Positions 8,101 to 17,608 are shown, counted from the first letter of the stretch. The stretch is 64,000 bases of DNA from Nitrospirota bacterium (GCA_016195565.1 JACPZK010000005.1:42151-106150); one strand, 5' to 3'. Notes: generated by a model from the letters alone, not told the origin. Program-made: numbers and translations.

Positions 8101-8185
8101 GTCAAGGGCTTTTAGCTGTTTGGTGGTAATTGTGTGCATGATTACGGCTGATGCGAGGAAGTTAGTTATTAGAGAATTGCTTATT

Positions 8186-8503
8186 CTATTTCGGTTGTCC
8201 GATAAACAATCTGATTATAGCAACGGCGATTAAGGCGTAAATCAGATATTGCAAGAACTGAACGGCTTTGCCGAGAGGCATTTTATCACTGCTCCCTGCC
8301 GTCTCCAACGAAGTTTTTTTCTCTTCTTTAGACAGTTTTGCAAAAGATAACGCACCATAAATAAGAACTGCCACAAACATCAAGACGCCAATTGCCTTTA
8401 GGTAAAATTTTGTGATTATGATTGCAGCGATAAGGAATGTGATAACAACTAAGGCTATGGTAAATTTTTTTTTGGCTGCATTCCTTGATTTTGGCTGTTC
8501 CAT
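8186..8503 (-). CDS. Small membrane protein of unknown function
   Basis: 105 residues with hydrophobic segments at about 14-32, 35-53 and 83-100 and a charged middle loop (KLSKEEKKTSLETAGSSDK). I do not recognise the family. It starts 11 bases after the aspS stop and is presumably expressed from the same transcript. Confidence 0.6.
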   Translation of the reverse strand: MEQPKSRNAAKKKFTIALVVITFLIAAIIITKFYLKAIGVLMFVAVLIYGALSFAKLSKEEKKTSLETAGSSDKMPLGKAVQFLQYLIYALIAVAIIRLFIGQPK

Positions 8504-8514
8504 GATGTGTACGA

Positions 8515-10317
8515 CTACTCTATTGGCACATCTGTCTTTATGTAAAGCTCTCTCAGTTGTTTTGGTTCTACTGTTGAAGGCGCTCCGGACATCATGCAGA
8601 CAGCTTTTTGTGTTTTTGGGAATGCGATAACGTCTCTTATAGATGTTGCTCCAACCATTATCATCACAAGCCTGTCAAGTCCGAGGGCGATGCCTCCATG
8701 CGGCGGAGCGCCATACTGGAGCGCATCAAGCAGGAAGCCAAACTTCATCTTAGCCTCTTCCTCTGAGATATTCAGGACATCAAACATCTTTTTCTGAACG
8801 TCCTGCCTGTGAATACGAATGCTTCCACCGCCAATCTCAGAACCGTTAAGAACAATGTCATAAGCCTTTGCCCTAAGAGAAGTTAGAAGTTGAAAGTTAG
8901 AAGTTGAGAGTTGAGAATCAGAAAAATTAACAGTCAACAGTTTCTCTATATCTTCATTCATGGGTGATGTGAACGGATGGTGCATTGTTTGAAACCTGCT
9001 TTCCTCTTCATCCCATTCAAGCAAAGGGAAATCGGTTATCCACGCAAATTTATATCCCGGCTTAATCAGGTTTAATCTTTCGCCGAGCGCAAGCCTGAGC
9101 CTGCTTAAGACGTCATAAGTAACCTTCGGCTTGTCAGCGATGAAGAGCATCAAATCGCCTTCTTCAGCGCTAAGCCTTTCAGCCATCTTTTTCAATATCT
9201 CTTCAGGGAAGAACTTTGCAATTGGTGAGTCAAAGCCGTTCTTTATCTTTATCCATGCAAGGCCTTTTGCGCCGAATGACTGCGCTTCCTGTGTCAGCAT
9301 GTCTATCTCTTTGCGTGAAAGACCTGCCATCCCTTTTCCGTTGATTGCCTTTACCATTCCCCTGTCATTGATTGCATCAAGGAAAACCTTGAATGTGCCC
9401 TTTAAGGCGAGGTCTGCCATATCTTTAAGTTCAAGGCCGAATCTCATATCAGGCTTGTCGTTTCCAAATCTCTCCATTGATTCATGAAAACTTAATCTCT
9501 GAAAAGGTGTTTCTATATCAATTGAAAGCACATCTTTGAAAAGCTTCATCATCATTTCTTCCATGAGAGAAATGATATCTTCCCTGTCGGCAAACGACAT
9601 CTCAAGGTCAATCTGTGTGAATTCAGGTTGTCTGTCTGCCCTGAGGTCTTCGTCACGGAAACATTTCACAATCTGGAAATACTTCTCCAATCCTGAGACC
9701 ATGAGTATCTGCTTGAATAACTGCGGTGACTGCGGGAGCGCATAGAAATGTCCGGGGTTCAACCTGCTCGGAACAAGATAATCCCTTGCGCCTTCAGGCG
9801 TGGATTTTGTAAGCATCGGTGTTTCTATCTCAAGAAATCCCCTCTCATCGAGATAATCTCTTGTGGCCATTGTAATCTTGTGACGCGTAGTAAGGTTCTG
9901 CTGCATCTCAGGCCTTCTCAAGTCAAGATACCTGTGTTTAAGCCGTAAGGCCTCTCCTGCGTCTGCCGCCTCTTCCATGTTATAAGGCAATGGCGCTGCC
10001 TCATTCAGGACTTCAAGTTTGCTGACATACAACTCAACAATGCCTGTTGGGATATTAGGATTTTCGGTGCCTTCAGGCCTTCTTCGTATCTCGCCTGACA
10101 CAGCTATGACATACTCAGCCCTCAAATCATGCGCGTTAGTATGCGAATCACCTGCGATGTCAGGACTGAATACAATCTGGCAAAGTCCGCTCCTGTCTCT
10201 GAGGTCAATGAATATCAGACCTCCGTGGTCTCTCCTTCTGAACACCCAGCCGGCAAGGCTCAGGTTTGAGCCTATGTCGGATTCCCTGAGTTCACCGCAG
10301 CCTTTGTCCCGAATCAT
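8515..10317 (-). CDS. aspS: Aspartyl-tRNA synthetase
   Basis: 600 residues, bacterial type with the GAD insertion. An N-terminal OB fold ([20 protein letters not shown]) binds the anticodon. Class II motif 2 is around [18 protein letters not shown], and motif 3 ends in [16 protein letters not shown]. It charges tRNA-Asp (possibly also tRNA-Asn; gatCAB is not visible). Near bases 8880-8925 the protein carries [15 protein letters not shown], encoded by a 7-base repeat and placed just before the conserved [11 protein letters not shown]. The insertion lies in a loop, so activity is probably kept. The start overlaps the end of rluB by 26 bases. Confidence 0.97.
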   Translation of the reverse strand: MIRDKGCGELRESDIGSNLSLAGWVFRRRDHGGLIFIDLRDRSGLCQIVFSPDIAGDSHTNAHDLRAEYVIAVSGEIRRRPEGTENPNIPTGIVELYVSKLEVLNEAAPLPYNMEEAADAGEALRLKHRYLDLRRPEMQQNLTTRHKITMATRDYLDERGFLEIETPMLTKSTPEGARDYLVPSRLNPGHFYALPQSPQLFKQILMVSGLEKYFQIVKCFRDEDLRADRQPEFTQIDLEMSFADREDIISLMEEMMMKLFKDVLSIDIETPFQRLSFHESMERFGNDKPDMRFGLELKDMADLALKGTFKVFLDAINDRGMVKAINGKGMAGLSRKEIDMLTQEAQSFGAKGLAWIKIKNGFDSPIAKFFPEEILKKMAERLSAEEGDLMLFIADKPKVTYDVLSRLRLALGERLNLIKPGYKFAWITDFPLLEWDEEESRFQTMHHPFTSPMNEDIEKLLTVNFSDSQLSTSNFQLLTSLRAKAYDIVLNGSEIGGGSIRIHRQDVQKKMFDVLNISEEEAKMKFGFLLDALQYGAPPHGGIALGLDRLVMIMVGATSIRDVIAFPKTQKAVCMMSGAPSTVEPKQLRELYIKTDVPIE

Positions 10318-11032
10318 TCATTACCTCTTTCTTTATCTTTTTAACCTCATCCGGAGTTAAATATCTTAACTCTCCGGAGCGAAGATTTCCAATATCTATG
10401 CCGTTGATTTTTATGCGTTTGAGTTTAAGCACAGGATGTCCGGCCTGCTCGCACATTCTCCTTACCTGCCTTTTTTTCCCCTCATAAATCGTAATCTCAA
10501 TCCAGCAGTTTTCCTCTGCCTTTCTGAGTTTCTTTACTTTAGCAGGCGCGGTAACTCCGTCCTTAAGCCTTATCCCTTTTCGCAGTTTCTCTATCTTTTC
10601 GTCCTCAATGATGCCCTTTATTTTAACATGATATGTCTTTGGAATCTTCTTTGACGGATGCAAGATTGAATGCGCGAAATCACCGTCATTTGTAAGAAGA
10701 AGCAGTCCTTCCGAATCAAAGTCAAGCCTTCCAACGGGAAATACCCTGTATCTGATGTTTCTTAAATAATCCTTTATAGTCGGCCTTTCCTCCGCTTCTG
10801 CAAGGGTTGTAATAACTCCCTTTGGCTTGTTTATCATTAGATAGACCTTCGGCTCCGGTTTTGTTAGAAGTTTCCCGTCTAATTTTATATGGTCTTTTGA
10901 AATGTCTGCCTTCATCCCGAGGGATGCAGCCTTTCCGTTTATAGTGACCCTTCCTTCAAGGATAATCTCCTCAGCGCCTCTTCTGGAGGCAATCCCCATC
11001 TTTGCAAGTATCTTCTGAAGCCGTTCTTCCAT
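10292..11032 (-). CDS. rluB: rRNA pseudouridine synthase (RluB/RsuA family)
   Basis: 246 residues from [13 protein letters not shown], the usual family start. The frame stays open 40 codons further upstream, but those residues look non-homologous. An N-terminal S4 RNA-binding domain (about 1-60) precedes the synthase domain with the catalytic Asp in [17 protein letters not shown] and a [16 protein letters not shown] segment. It converts a uridine of 23S (RluB) or 16S (RsuA) rRNA to pseudouridine. It overlaps aspS at its 3' end and is divergent from the DNA ligase gene. Confidence 0.9.
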   Translation of the reverse strand: MEERLQKILAKMGIASRRGAEEIILEGRVTINGKAASLGMKADISKDHIKLDGKLLTKPEPKVYLMINKPKGVITTLAEAEERPTIKDYLRNIRYRVFPVGRLDFDSEGLLLLTNDGDFAHSILHPSKKIPKTYHVKIKGIIEDEKIEKLRKGIRLKDGVTAPAKVKKLRKAEENCWIEITIYEGKKRQVRRMCEQAGHPVLKLKRIKINGIDIGNLRSGELRYLTPDEVKKIKKEVMNDSGQRLR

Positions 11033-11136
11033 AGGTAATGATGATAACATAGCGGATGGTAATATGGGCAGGTGCCGCATAAAAATTCCTCGCCAGCCTC
11101 CCCTATCTATTGCCCATAGCAGCGCTCTGTTTTTCA

Positions 11137-11166
11137 ATGACATATTCATCATATGACTGCTATAAT
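11137..11166 (+). promoter_or_regulatory. Promoter of the DNA ligase operon
   Basis: ATGACA (11137-11142, one mismatch to TTGACA), an 18-base spacer and a perfect TATAAT (11161-11166), 28 bases before the ligase ATG. Confidence 0.5.
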
Positions 11167-11193
11167 TTAATAAAAATTCAGAGGCTATCGCAT

Positions 11194-12921
11194 ATGAAAT
11201 TTCTGAAACTCGTTGAATATTTTGAAAAGCTTGAGGCTACTGCAAAGCGTCTTGAGATGTTCGACATACTTTCGGAACTGTTCAAAGAGGCGCATTCCGA
11301 TAATATAGATAAAATTATTTATCTCAGCCAGGGGCAGTTGCTTCCGCCTTTTCATGGCCTTGAGATGGGCATGTCGGAAAAACTTCTTATCAGGGCAATA
11401 TCAGATGCAGCCAATACACCTACAAAAAAAGTTGAGGATGTATTTAAACACACAGGAGACCTCGGGAAAACTGCCAGGGAATTGATAAAAAACAAAGGAG
11501 AAAATCTTACAGTCAGAAAAGTTTATGAAGAACTTACGGCCATTGCCCGGACATCAGGCACAGGAAGCGTTGAAAAGAAGATTGGGCTTCTAAGTAGTCT
11601 TTTAAGGGGAGTATCTCCGGAAGAGGCAAAGTATATTGCGCGGTTTGTAATAGGAAGATTGAGGCTCGGAATCGGCGATCCAACTGTGCTCGAAGCCTTG
11701 GCGCTTGCGCAGGGAGACAGATCATTAAGGCCCGAGCTTGAAAGGGCTTATAACTTCTGCTCCGATCTGGGGCTTGTTGCAAAAACATTACTTGAAAAGG
11801 GGATGGAGGGCGTAAAGAAATTCCATGTGAGAGTTGGTTACCCGATAAGGATGGCGTTGTGTGAAAGGCTTCCTTCCTCAGAGGAGATTATAGAGAAAAT
11901 AGGGGAAGCTGCCATAGAGGCTAAATATGACGGTTTCAGGGTACAGATTCATAAAAACAAAAACAATATTGACATGTTCTCAAGAAACCTTGAGAGGACG
12001 ACTCACATGTTCCCCGAGATAAAAGAGGCTGTGAAAAATTTTATAACTGCGGATACTGCAATCATTGAAGGGGAGGCGCTTGCATACAATGAATCAACAG
12101 GCGAGCTTTTTCCATTTCAGATTACTATTCAAAGAAAAAGAAAACACGGGATTGAGGAACTTGCAAAGGAATATCCCCTTAGATTTTTTGCCTTTGATCT
12201 TCTTTATGCAGATGGAGAAGACTATACTCCAAAGCCTTTTAGGGAGAGGCGTGAAAAATTAAAAAAGATTATAAAGAATAATTCTGTGATTGAACCATCC
12301 GAATTGTTTATTACAGACAGGCATGAAGATATCACAAAATATTTTGAGGGTGCCATAGCAAGGGGGCTTGAAGGTGTTGTTGCGAAAAGGCTTGATGCGC
12401 CCTATGCAGCAGGAGGCAGGAACTTCAACTGGATTAAGCTTAAGAGAAGTTACAGGGGAGAGCTTGCAGATACGGTTGATGTATGCATAGTCGGTTATTT
12501 CAGGGGCAAGGGAGCAAGGGCAAAGTTCGGTGTAGGAGCTTTTCTCGGCGCTGTCTATGACCCGAAGACAGACTCATTCAAGACAGTAAGCAAGGTCGGC
12601 ACAGGCTTTTCAGAGGATGAATTTCTTCAGCTCAAAAAAATCCTTGATGAAATATCCATCTCCCACAGGCATCCGAGGGTAGATTCCGTTATGGAGGCAG
12701 ATGTCTGGGTAGAGCCGAGATATGTTGTGACAGTCACGGCAGATGAAATTACACGCTCTCCTTCGCATACAGCAGGACGCGACAAGGATGGCATAGGCTA
12801 CGCACTGCGCTTCCCGCGTGCAGTCGGATTTCTGAGAGAAGACAAAAACCCTGAGGACGCAAACACGGTCAAAGAGATTATTGCGTTGTTTGAGATGCAG
12901 AAAAAGGTGAAGGTGAGTTGA
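11194..12921 (+). CDS. lig: ATP-dependent DNA ligase, archaeal type
   Basis: 575 residues. An N-terminal DNA-binding domain (about 1-210) is followed by the adenylation domain with the nucleophilic Lys in EAKYDGFRVQIH (near residue 250) and motif IV/V (EGVVAKRLDAPYAAG, FNWIKLKR). The OB-fold domain then ends in GYALRFPRAVGFLREDK. The arrangement is that of archaeal replicative LigI-like enzymes rather than bacterial NAD-dependent LigA. It seals nicks in DNA, using ATP. The start at 11194 is the family start; the open upstream codons overlap the promoter. The gene is followed by three short-spaced genes. A horizontal origin is likely in the distant past, but base composition is not unusual. 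Confidence 0.93.
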   Translation: MKFLKLVEYFEKLEATAKRLEMFDILSELFKEAHSDNIDKIIYLSQGQLLPPFHGLEMGMSEKLLIRAISDAANTPTKKVEDVFKHTGDLGKTARELIKNKGENLTVRKVYEELTAIARTSGTGSVEKKIGLLSSLLRGVSPEEAKYIARFVIGRLRLGIGDPTVLEALALAQGDRSLRPELERAYNFCSDLGLVAKTLLEKGMEGVKKFHVRVGYPIRMALCERLPSSEEIIEKIGEAAIEAKYDGFRVQIHKNKNNIDMFSRNLERTTHMFPEIKEAVKNFITADTAIIEGEALAYNESTGELFPFQITIQRKRKHGIEELAKEYPLRFFAFDLLYADGEDYTPKPFRERREKLKKIIKNNSVIEPSELFITDRHEDITKYFEGAIARGLEGVVAKRLDAPYAAGGRNFNWIKLKRSYRGELADTVDVCIVGYFRGKGARAKFGVGAFLGAVYDPKTDSFKTVSKVGTGFSEDEFLQLKKILDEISISHRHPRVDSVMEADVWVEPRYVVTVTADEITRSPSHTAGRDKDGIGYALRFPRAVGFLREDKNPEDANTVKEIIALFEMQKKVKVS

Positions 12922-12926
12922 AGGTT

Positions 12927-13418
12927 ATGAAAAACTGGCTTATTCTTTTAATTGGAATTGTTTTTTTAACAATTTTTGTATCTCCTGCATCATCTGAGAT
13001 TTACAAATGGAAGGATAAAGATGGAAATGTTTTTTACTCTGATTCTCCACCGCCTGGCGTTGATGTGCAGAAAAAGAAGTTCAGGGAGGACAAAATCGAA
13101 AGGCAAGAAATAAAGGAAGGCATTCATAAGTCAGAGAGCATTACGTTAAAAGGGAACAGGCCAATCAGTGATGTAAAGGTCATCATGTATATGACGTCGT
13201 GGTGCCCATATTGCAGAAAGGCAAGAGAGTATATCAATTCTCTCGGCGTAAAATTAACTGAATATGATATAGATCGCGACAAAAGCAAAAACAGTGAAAT
13301 GCTGAGTAAAAGCGGAGGAGCTAAGGGAGTTCCTCTTATCGATGTCGAAGGCCTGATAATAAAGGGGTATGTGCCGGATGCTATCAAGACAGCGGTAGAA
13401 AAAAGAAGAAGTCTATGA
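12927..13418 (+). CDS. Exported DUF4124/glutaredoxin fusion
   Basis: 163 residues. A signal peptide (WLILLIGIVFLTIFVSPASS) is followed by a DUF4124 module (EIYKWKDKDGNVFYSDSPPP) and a glutaredoxin/thioredoxin fold with the active site SWCPYCRKA and a cis-Pro segment (GVPLIDVEG). It probably acts in the periplasm as a thiol-disulfide protein or thiol reductase, which would suit an organism with many exported haem proteins. The ATG at 12927 is 5 bases after the ligase stop; an in-frame TTG at 12918 is the alternative. Confidence 0.85.
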   Translation: MKNWLILLIGIVFLTIFVSPASSEIYKWKDKDGNVFYSDSPPPGVDVQKKKFREDKIERQEIKEGIHKSESITLKGNRPISDVKVIMYMTSWCPYCRKAREYINSLGVKLTEYDIDRDKSKNSEMLSKSGGAKGVPLIDVEGLIIKGYVPDAIKTAVEKRRSL

Positions 13419-13765
13419 AGATAAATGATTACTCATTCGGAAAAATCACAGTTGATAATAAGACCTATACCTCTGATGTTGTCATGTATCCTGATAAGGT
13501 TGATTCTAAATGGTGGCGCAAGGAAGGTCATTATCTCCAGCCTGCAGACCTGACGGATATAATAAATGCAAAGCCTGATATCCTGATTATCGGTACTGGT
13601 GCATCAGGAATTATGCAAGTGCCGGATGAAACGCTGAAGTTTCTTAAGGCAAAAGGCATTGAGGTTCATGTTGAGATAACTGGGAAGGCAGTTGAATTAT
13701 TTAATAAATTGCAGAGCGAAAAATCAGGCAAGAGAATAATTGCTGCATTGCATCTGACGTGTTGA
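13415..13765 (+). CDS. MTH938/NDUFAF3-like (DUF498) protein
   Basis: 116 residues. Recognised by FGKITVDNKTYTSDV, the ILIIGTGASG core and the FLKAKGIEVHVEITGKAVELFN segment. This small alpha/beta fold occurs in bacteria, archaea and, as NDUFAF3, in mitochondrial complex I assembly; its bacterial role is unknown. It overlaps the upstream gene by 4 bases. Confidence 0.85.
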   Translation: MKINDYSFGKITVDNKTYTSDVVMYPDKVDSKWWRKEGHYLQPADLTDIINAKPDILIIGTGASGIMQVPDETLKFLKAKGIEVHVEITGKAVELFNKLQSEKSGKRIIAALHLTC

Positions 13766-13784
13766 TAACCAAAAATCATTTGAA

Positions 13785-14435
13785 ATGAAAAACAAAAGGC
13801 TTATCTCAATCTACAGAAAACTCTTTAAATCATTTGGCCCTCAGAGCTGGTGGCCGGGGGATTCGCCCTTTGAGGTTGCAGTTGGAGCGATACTTACGCA
13901 GAACACAAATTGGGGAAATGTTGAGAAGGCGATAAATAATCTCAAAAGAGAGAAAGTCCTGAATGCAAAGGCTATTCATGATATGCCTGTAAACAGGCTG
14001 GCTTCATTGATTCGGCCTGCGGGATATTTCAATGTCAAGGCAAAGCGCCTTAAAGCATTCATTGATTTCCTGATGAATGATTATCACGGAAGCATGAAGA
14101 GGATGAAAAAAGAAGATATGCATTCACTCAGGAATAAACTTCTCAGTGTCAATGGCATAGGCCCTGAGACTGCTGACTCAATTCTTCTTTATGCGCTTGA
14201 TAAGCCGATATTTGTGATTGATGCATATACCAAGAGGGTTCTATCAAGGCATAATATTTTAGGGCATGATGAACCTTATGACAGGTTTCAGGAGCTTTTC
14301 CATTCAACTCTTAGAAAAGATGTTAAGTTATTTAATGAATATCATGCATTGTTTGTGAGGGTAGGGAAGATGTTTTGTAAAACAAAACCTGTTTGTGAAA
14401 GATGCCCGTTGAATAGGAAGGAGAAAATACTATGA
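13785..14435 (+). CDS. EndoIII-family DNA glycosylase (MagIII-like)
   Basis: 216 residues with an HhH-GPD fold. QSWWPGDSPFEVAVGAILTQ near the start, the helix-hairpin-helix VNGIGPETADSILLYAL, and the catalytic Asp in VIDAYTKRVLSR are present. The Lys that gives EndoIII its lyase activity (G-x-G-x-K) is replaced by Glu (GPET), which fits a monofunctional base glycosylase such as MagIII (3-methyladenine removal). The C-terminal cluster region keeps only three Cys (CKTKPVCERC) and ends soon after, so a normal [4Fe-4S] cluster is doubtful. It starts 19 bases after the DUF498 gene and is probably in the same operon. Confidence 0.85.
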   Translation: MKNKRLISIYRKLFKSFGPQSWWPGDSPFEVAVGAILTQNTNWGNVEKAINNLKREKVLNAKAIHDMPVNRLASLIRPAGYFNVKAKRLKAFIDFLMNDYHGSMKRMKKEDMHSLRNKLLSVNGIGPETADSILLYALDKPIFVIDAYTKRVLSRHNILGHDEPYDRFQELFHSTLRKDVKLFNEYHALFVRVGKMFCKTKPVCERCPLNRKEKIL

Positions 14436-14460
14436 CAGGCAGTATTGTCTTTCACTTCCT

Positions 14461-14580
14461 GAGATATTTTTCTACAGTTCTAAGTTCATTCCACTACAGC
14501 CTCGAAACTCACCCTTCGGGTTCAGACAGTCGAGGCCGTGGACGCTTCATTTCACTAAGAACTGTTACCGAAAAATCTCT
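14461..14580. repeat. 120-bp palindromic repeat, copy 1
   Basis: The ends are inverse complements (TTTTTCTACAGTTCT near 14467 against AGAACTGTTACCGAAAAA near 14558). An inner palindrome CCTCGA ... TCGAGG flanks ACCCTTCGGGTT. Copy 2 is at 45788-45917, with high similarity over the whole length except the innermost loop. It separates the glycosylase gene from mqnD. Confidence 0.75.
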
Positions 14581-14628
14581 AAAGTCGTTCAAGCCAACAC
14601 TGCCTGTTACAAGCGTGAGGCTCGACCA

Positions 14629-15471
14629 ATGAGAACTCTTTCTCTTGGATACTCCCCCTGTCCGAATGACACGTTCATCTTCTATGCGCTCGTGCATGGG
14701 AAGATAGATACCGGTGATTTGAAGTTCAATGAAATTCTTCTTGATGTGGAGACACTGAACCAGATGGCTTTGAAAGGCAAGCTTGATATAACAAAGGCTT
14801 CATACAATGCATTCGGTAGCCTGCGTGAGGATTACTGTCTTCTGCGTTCAGGCGGAGCGCTTGGAAGGGGATGCGGGCCATTGGTTGTGGCTTCTAAAGA
14901 ATGTGAAATGAAAGATTTGAAGGGGAAGACAATAGCAATCCCCGGAGAGCTTACCACAGCTTATCTTCTTTTACAGCTTTATGACCCTGATTTCAGGAGT
15001 AATGTCAAAGCGATGCCGTTTCATGAAATTATGGGTGCGGTTAAAGAAGGAAAGGCTGATGCAGGGCTGATAATTCATGAAGGAAGATTTACTTATCCAT
15101 CCTATGGGCTGAAAAAGATTATTGACCTCGGCGAGTGGTGGGAAGAGGAAACAGGCCTGCCGATACCACTTGGCTGCATAATTGCAAAGAGAAGTCTCGG
15201 AATAGAATTAATAGAAAAGCTGGGAAGGCTGATAAGGGAGAGTGTGCTTTATGCTATGAGCCGCAGGGATGAGCCTGTGAAATATATAAAAGAGCATTCA
15301 CAGGAGCTTGATGATTCTGTTATTGATGAACATATCAAGCTCTATGTCAATGATTATTCGATTGACATTGGCGATAACGGTATAAGAGCCGTAAGGAAGC
15401 TTCTGGACATGGCAGAAGAAAGAGGGATAATAAAAAAATCGTCAAAGCCGCTATTTATAAGGTTGGATTAG
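14629..15471 (+). CDS. mqnD: 1,4-dihydroxy-6-naphthoate synthase
   Basis: 280 residues. The MqnD hallmark LGYSPCPNDTFIFYALVHG lies at the start, with FGSLREDYCLLRSGGALG and VIIHEGRFTY-like (LIIHEGRFTYPSYGL) segments later. MqnD converts cyclic dehypoxanthine futalosine to 1,4-dihydroxy-6-naphthoate in the futalosine route to menaquinone. This implies menaquinone-based respiration, consistent with the quinol-linked cytochromes at 57-61 kb and the polyprenyl synthase nearby. Other mqn genes are not in the window. Confidence 0.95.
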   Translation: MRTLSLGYSPCPNDTFIFYALVHGKIDTGDLKFNEILLDVETLNQMALKGKLDITKASYNAFGSLREDYCLLRSGGALGRGCGPLVVASKECEMKDLKGKTIAIPGELTTAYLLLQLYDPDFRSNVKAMPFHEIMGAVKEGKADAGLIIHEGRFTYPSYGLKKIIDLGEWWEEETGLPIPLGCIIAKRSLGIELIEKLGRLIRESVLYAMSRRDEPVKYIKEHSQELDDSVIDEHIKLYVNDYSIDIGDNGIRAVRKLLDMAEERGIIKKSSKPLFIRLD

Positions 15472-15510
15472 TATACTGTCTAAGTGGGATATAATATCTT
15501 CGCTTAACTT

Positions 15511-16152
15511 CTATTTATTTTTTCTAATCTTCGGCAAAAACCTTGGGACCTGTTTCATGTATTCAGCGTATTCATCGCCGAATATTTTAATCAACCGTTT
15601 CTCTTCCATGAATGCTCCGAAGATGAAGTAGATATCAGCAAGGATGCTCACAGCGAGCCAGTTCCTTGTTATGTTAGGCTCAAATGTGAAAATAATTATT
15701 CCTGCAAGGTAAAGCGGATGCCTGACAAAACCATAAACACCTGTCTTCACAAGCCTTGTCTGTGTTATCCCTTCAGCATCTCCTTTAACCTCTTTTTTTG
15801 TGATGTATCTCCAAACCTGTGTAATTCCCATAAACTCATGAGAGGTTAGAACCTTAAAAGAAAGTGTGCCGAATATAAGGCCAGTAATCTGAATTGCGTG
15901 CATTGCCCACCTGAACCATGCCGGTCCCCTGAACAAATAAACATCAGGTATCATGTTTATAAAATAAATTGCAATTAGTAATGTAATTATGCTGAAGCAG
16001 GTATAAATGAACCTGTAGAAAACCTTCACAAATGTCTCACCCAAAAGCCTCTGCGTTTGGGACTTAATGAAAGATGTCACGCAGAGAGAGTGGATAAAGG
16101 CAAATGATAAGAATATCAGTATCACTCTCCCTATGGCTTCATACCAGGTCAT
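15511..16152 (-). CDS. Membrane methyltransferase, ICMT/PEMT/NnrU-like
   Basis: 213 residues with five or so hydrophobic segments. The C-terminal signature GVYGFVRHPLYLAGIII ... EEKRLIKIFGDEYAEY is that of the isoprenylcysteine carboxyl methyltransferase / phospholipid methyltransferase superfamily, which binds SAM at the membrane surface. NnrU-like proteins of this group are linked to denitrification in some bacteria. The substrate here is unknown. It is convergent with mqnD and divergent from the MgtE-like gene. Confidence 0.8.
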   Translation of the reverse strand: MTWYEAIGRVILIFLSFAFIHSLCVTSFIKSQTQRLLGETFVKVFYRFIYTCFSIITLLIAIYFINMIPDVYLFRGPAWFRWAMHAIQITGLIFGTLSFKVLTSHEFMGITQVWRYITKKEVKGDAEGITQTRLVKTGVYGFVRHPLYLAGIIIFTFEPNITRNWLAVSILADIYFIFGAFMEEKRLIKIFGDEYAEYMKQVPRFLPKIRKNK

Positions 16153-16196
16153 GGAAGTATTGTATACTAATCAGCTTTATTCATGATATTTTCATA

Positions 16197-16226
16197 TTGC
16201 TGAAATAAAAACCGGTAAGCTATACT
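16197..16226 (+). promoter_or_regulatory. Promoter of the MgtE-N/NRAMP genes
   Basis: TTGCTG (16197-16202), an 18-base spacer and TATACT (16221-16226), followed 37 bases later by the start codon with AGGAGA before it. Only moderate consensus. Confidence 0.4.
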
Positions 16227-16263
16227 TTATAATCAGCAGTTAAGAAAATTTCAGGAGATAGAG

Positions 16264-17526
16264 ATGCCTTTTTTCAGTGAACTTTTTGTAAGTGAAATAT
16301 TAAGAAAGCCTGTCCTGGACCCGAGAGGCGAAGAACTCGGCAAGGTGAAGGACCTGGTTGTTGTTAAAGGCGAGCCATTGCCAAAGATTTCCAACCTTGT
16401 TATTGAGAAGAAAAGAAAGCTCTTTAATCTTCCATGGAGTGATTTGAGCATATTCAATAAAAGGATAATCGCTGCGAATATTTACGGCGCAAGGCTTCAG
16501 TCCTACGAACTCAGCGAGCAAGACCTCCTTGTGGCAAGGGATATTTTTGATAAGCAGATAGTTGATGCAAATGGAGCAAAGGTTGTGAGAGTGAATGACG
16601 TCAAGCTCGAAGGACTTAATACAGAGGCAGTGCTTTTAGCTGTTGACGTGGGGATGAGAGGAATAATGAGGAGGCTTGGAGTTGAGAGAGGCGGAGAAGA
16701 CCTGATGAGGCTTCTCAGGATGCATCTGCCGTACAATCTTATAAGCTGGAATTATATACAGCCGCTGGAACCAAAACTTACTGCAATATCACTTACAGTT
16801 CCGAGACAGATGGTGGCTGATCTGCATCCTGCGGACCTGGCAGCGATAATAAGCCAGGTTTCTCACAAAGAGGGCGCTATTCTGTTTAAGGGCCTTGATG
16901 CGGAAACAGCTGCTGAGGCGCTTTCAGAACTTGAACCTGAGACACAGGCGGCAATAATAACAGGAATGGATACTGATAAAGCCGCTGATATAATAGAGGA
17001 GATGCCTCCTGATGAAGCTGCTGATGTCATAAGCGACCTGTCCGCAGAAAAGGCGCAGGAAATTTTAGGCAGTCTTGAAAAAGAGGATGCAGAGGACATT
17101 CAGGAACTTATGGGACATGAAGAAGACACGGCAGGCGGTATTATGACAAATGCGTTTATAGCGTACAGGCCTGAAACGAGCGTAAAGGAGGCTATCGAAA
17201 GCTTCAGAAGAGATGCAGAAGAAGTTGAGACCATCTATTATATATATGTAACGGATGCGGAAGAGAAACTCAAAGGGGTGGTGTCGCTTAGGGAAATTCT
17301 GCTTTCTCCGCCTGAAACAAAACTGTCAGATATTATGGTGACCAAGTTCAAGACAGTCACGCCTGAGATTGATGAAATGCAGGTTGCCGGTATTATATCG
17401 AAGTATAACCTTGTTGCGCTTCCGGTTGTTGACAGCGAAGGGTTTCTACTCGGCATTGTTACAGTGGATGATATTATTGACAGGATTCTGCCGCCGGCAG
17501 CAAAGCATAAGAGAAGAAGGGTATGA
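16264..17526 (+). CDS. Cytosolic PRC-barrel/MgtE-N/CBS protein
   Basis: 420 residues without membrane segments. Two PRC-barrel-like units come first (about 1-75 and 80-150; VLDPRGEELGKVKDLVV and QIVDANGAKVVRVNDV). An MgtE N-terminal helical domain follows (about 190-290; DLHPADLAAIISQV and the repeat EMPPDEAADVISDL), and then a CBS pair (about 295-415; GGIMTNAFIAYRPETSV, KFKTVTPEIDEMQV). In MgtE the N and CBS domains sense Mg2+ and gate the channel; here no channel domain is attached. The next gene, 82 bases on, is an NRAMP-like transporter, so I infer that this protein is its metal-sensing regulatory partner. Confidence 0.88.
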   Translation: MPFFSELFVSEILRKPVLDPRGEELGKVKDLVVVKGEPLPKISNLVIEKKRKLFNLPWSDLSIFNKRIIAANIYGARLQSYELSEQDLLVARDIFDKQIVDANGAKVVRVNDVKLEGLNTEAVLLAVDVGMRGIMRRLGVERGGEDLMRLLRMHLPYNLISWNYIQPLEPKLTAISLTVPRQMVADLHPADLAAIISQVSHKEGAILFKGLDAETAAEALSELEPETQAAIITGMDTDKAADIIEEMPPDEAADVISDLSAEKAQEILGSLEKEDAEDIQELMGHEEDTAGGIMTNAFIAYRPETSVKEAIESFRRDAEEVETIYYIYVTDAEEKLKGVVSLREILLSPPETKLSDIMVTKFKTVTPEIDEMQVAGIISKYNLVALPVVDSEGFLLGIVTVDDIIDRILPPAAKHKRRRV

Positions 17527-17608
17527 AAATACAAGTTAAGAGTTTAGAATTAAAAGTTAGAAATTAAAACCTAAAACAGGCAATGCAGATTAGCAGAGGA
17601 AAGTTCTG

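Noticed and set aside
10292..11152. Longer rluB start
   Set aside because: The 40 extra residues show no S4-domain similarity and overlap the divergent ligase promoter; MEERLQ is the family start.
17527..17608. Metal-sensing riboswitch before the NRAMP-like gene
   Set aside because: The 82-base gap is mainly heptamer-repeat DNA and too short for a known M-box or Mn riboswitch.
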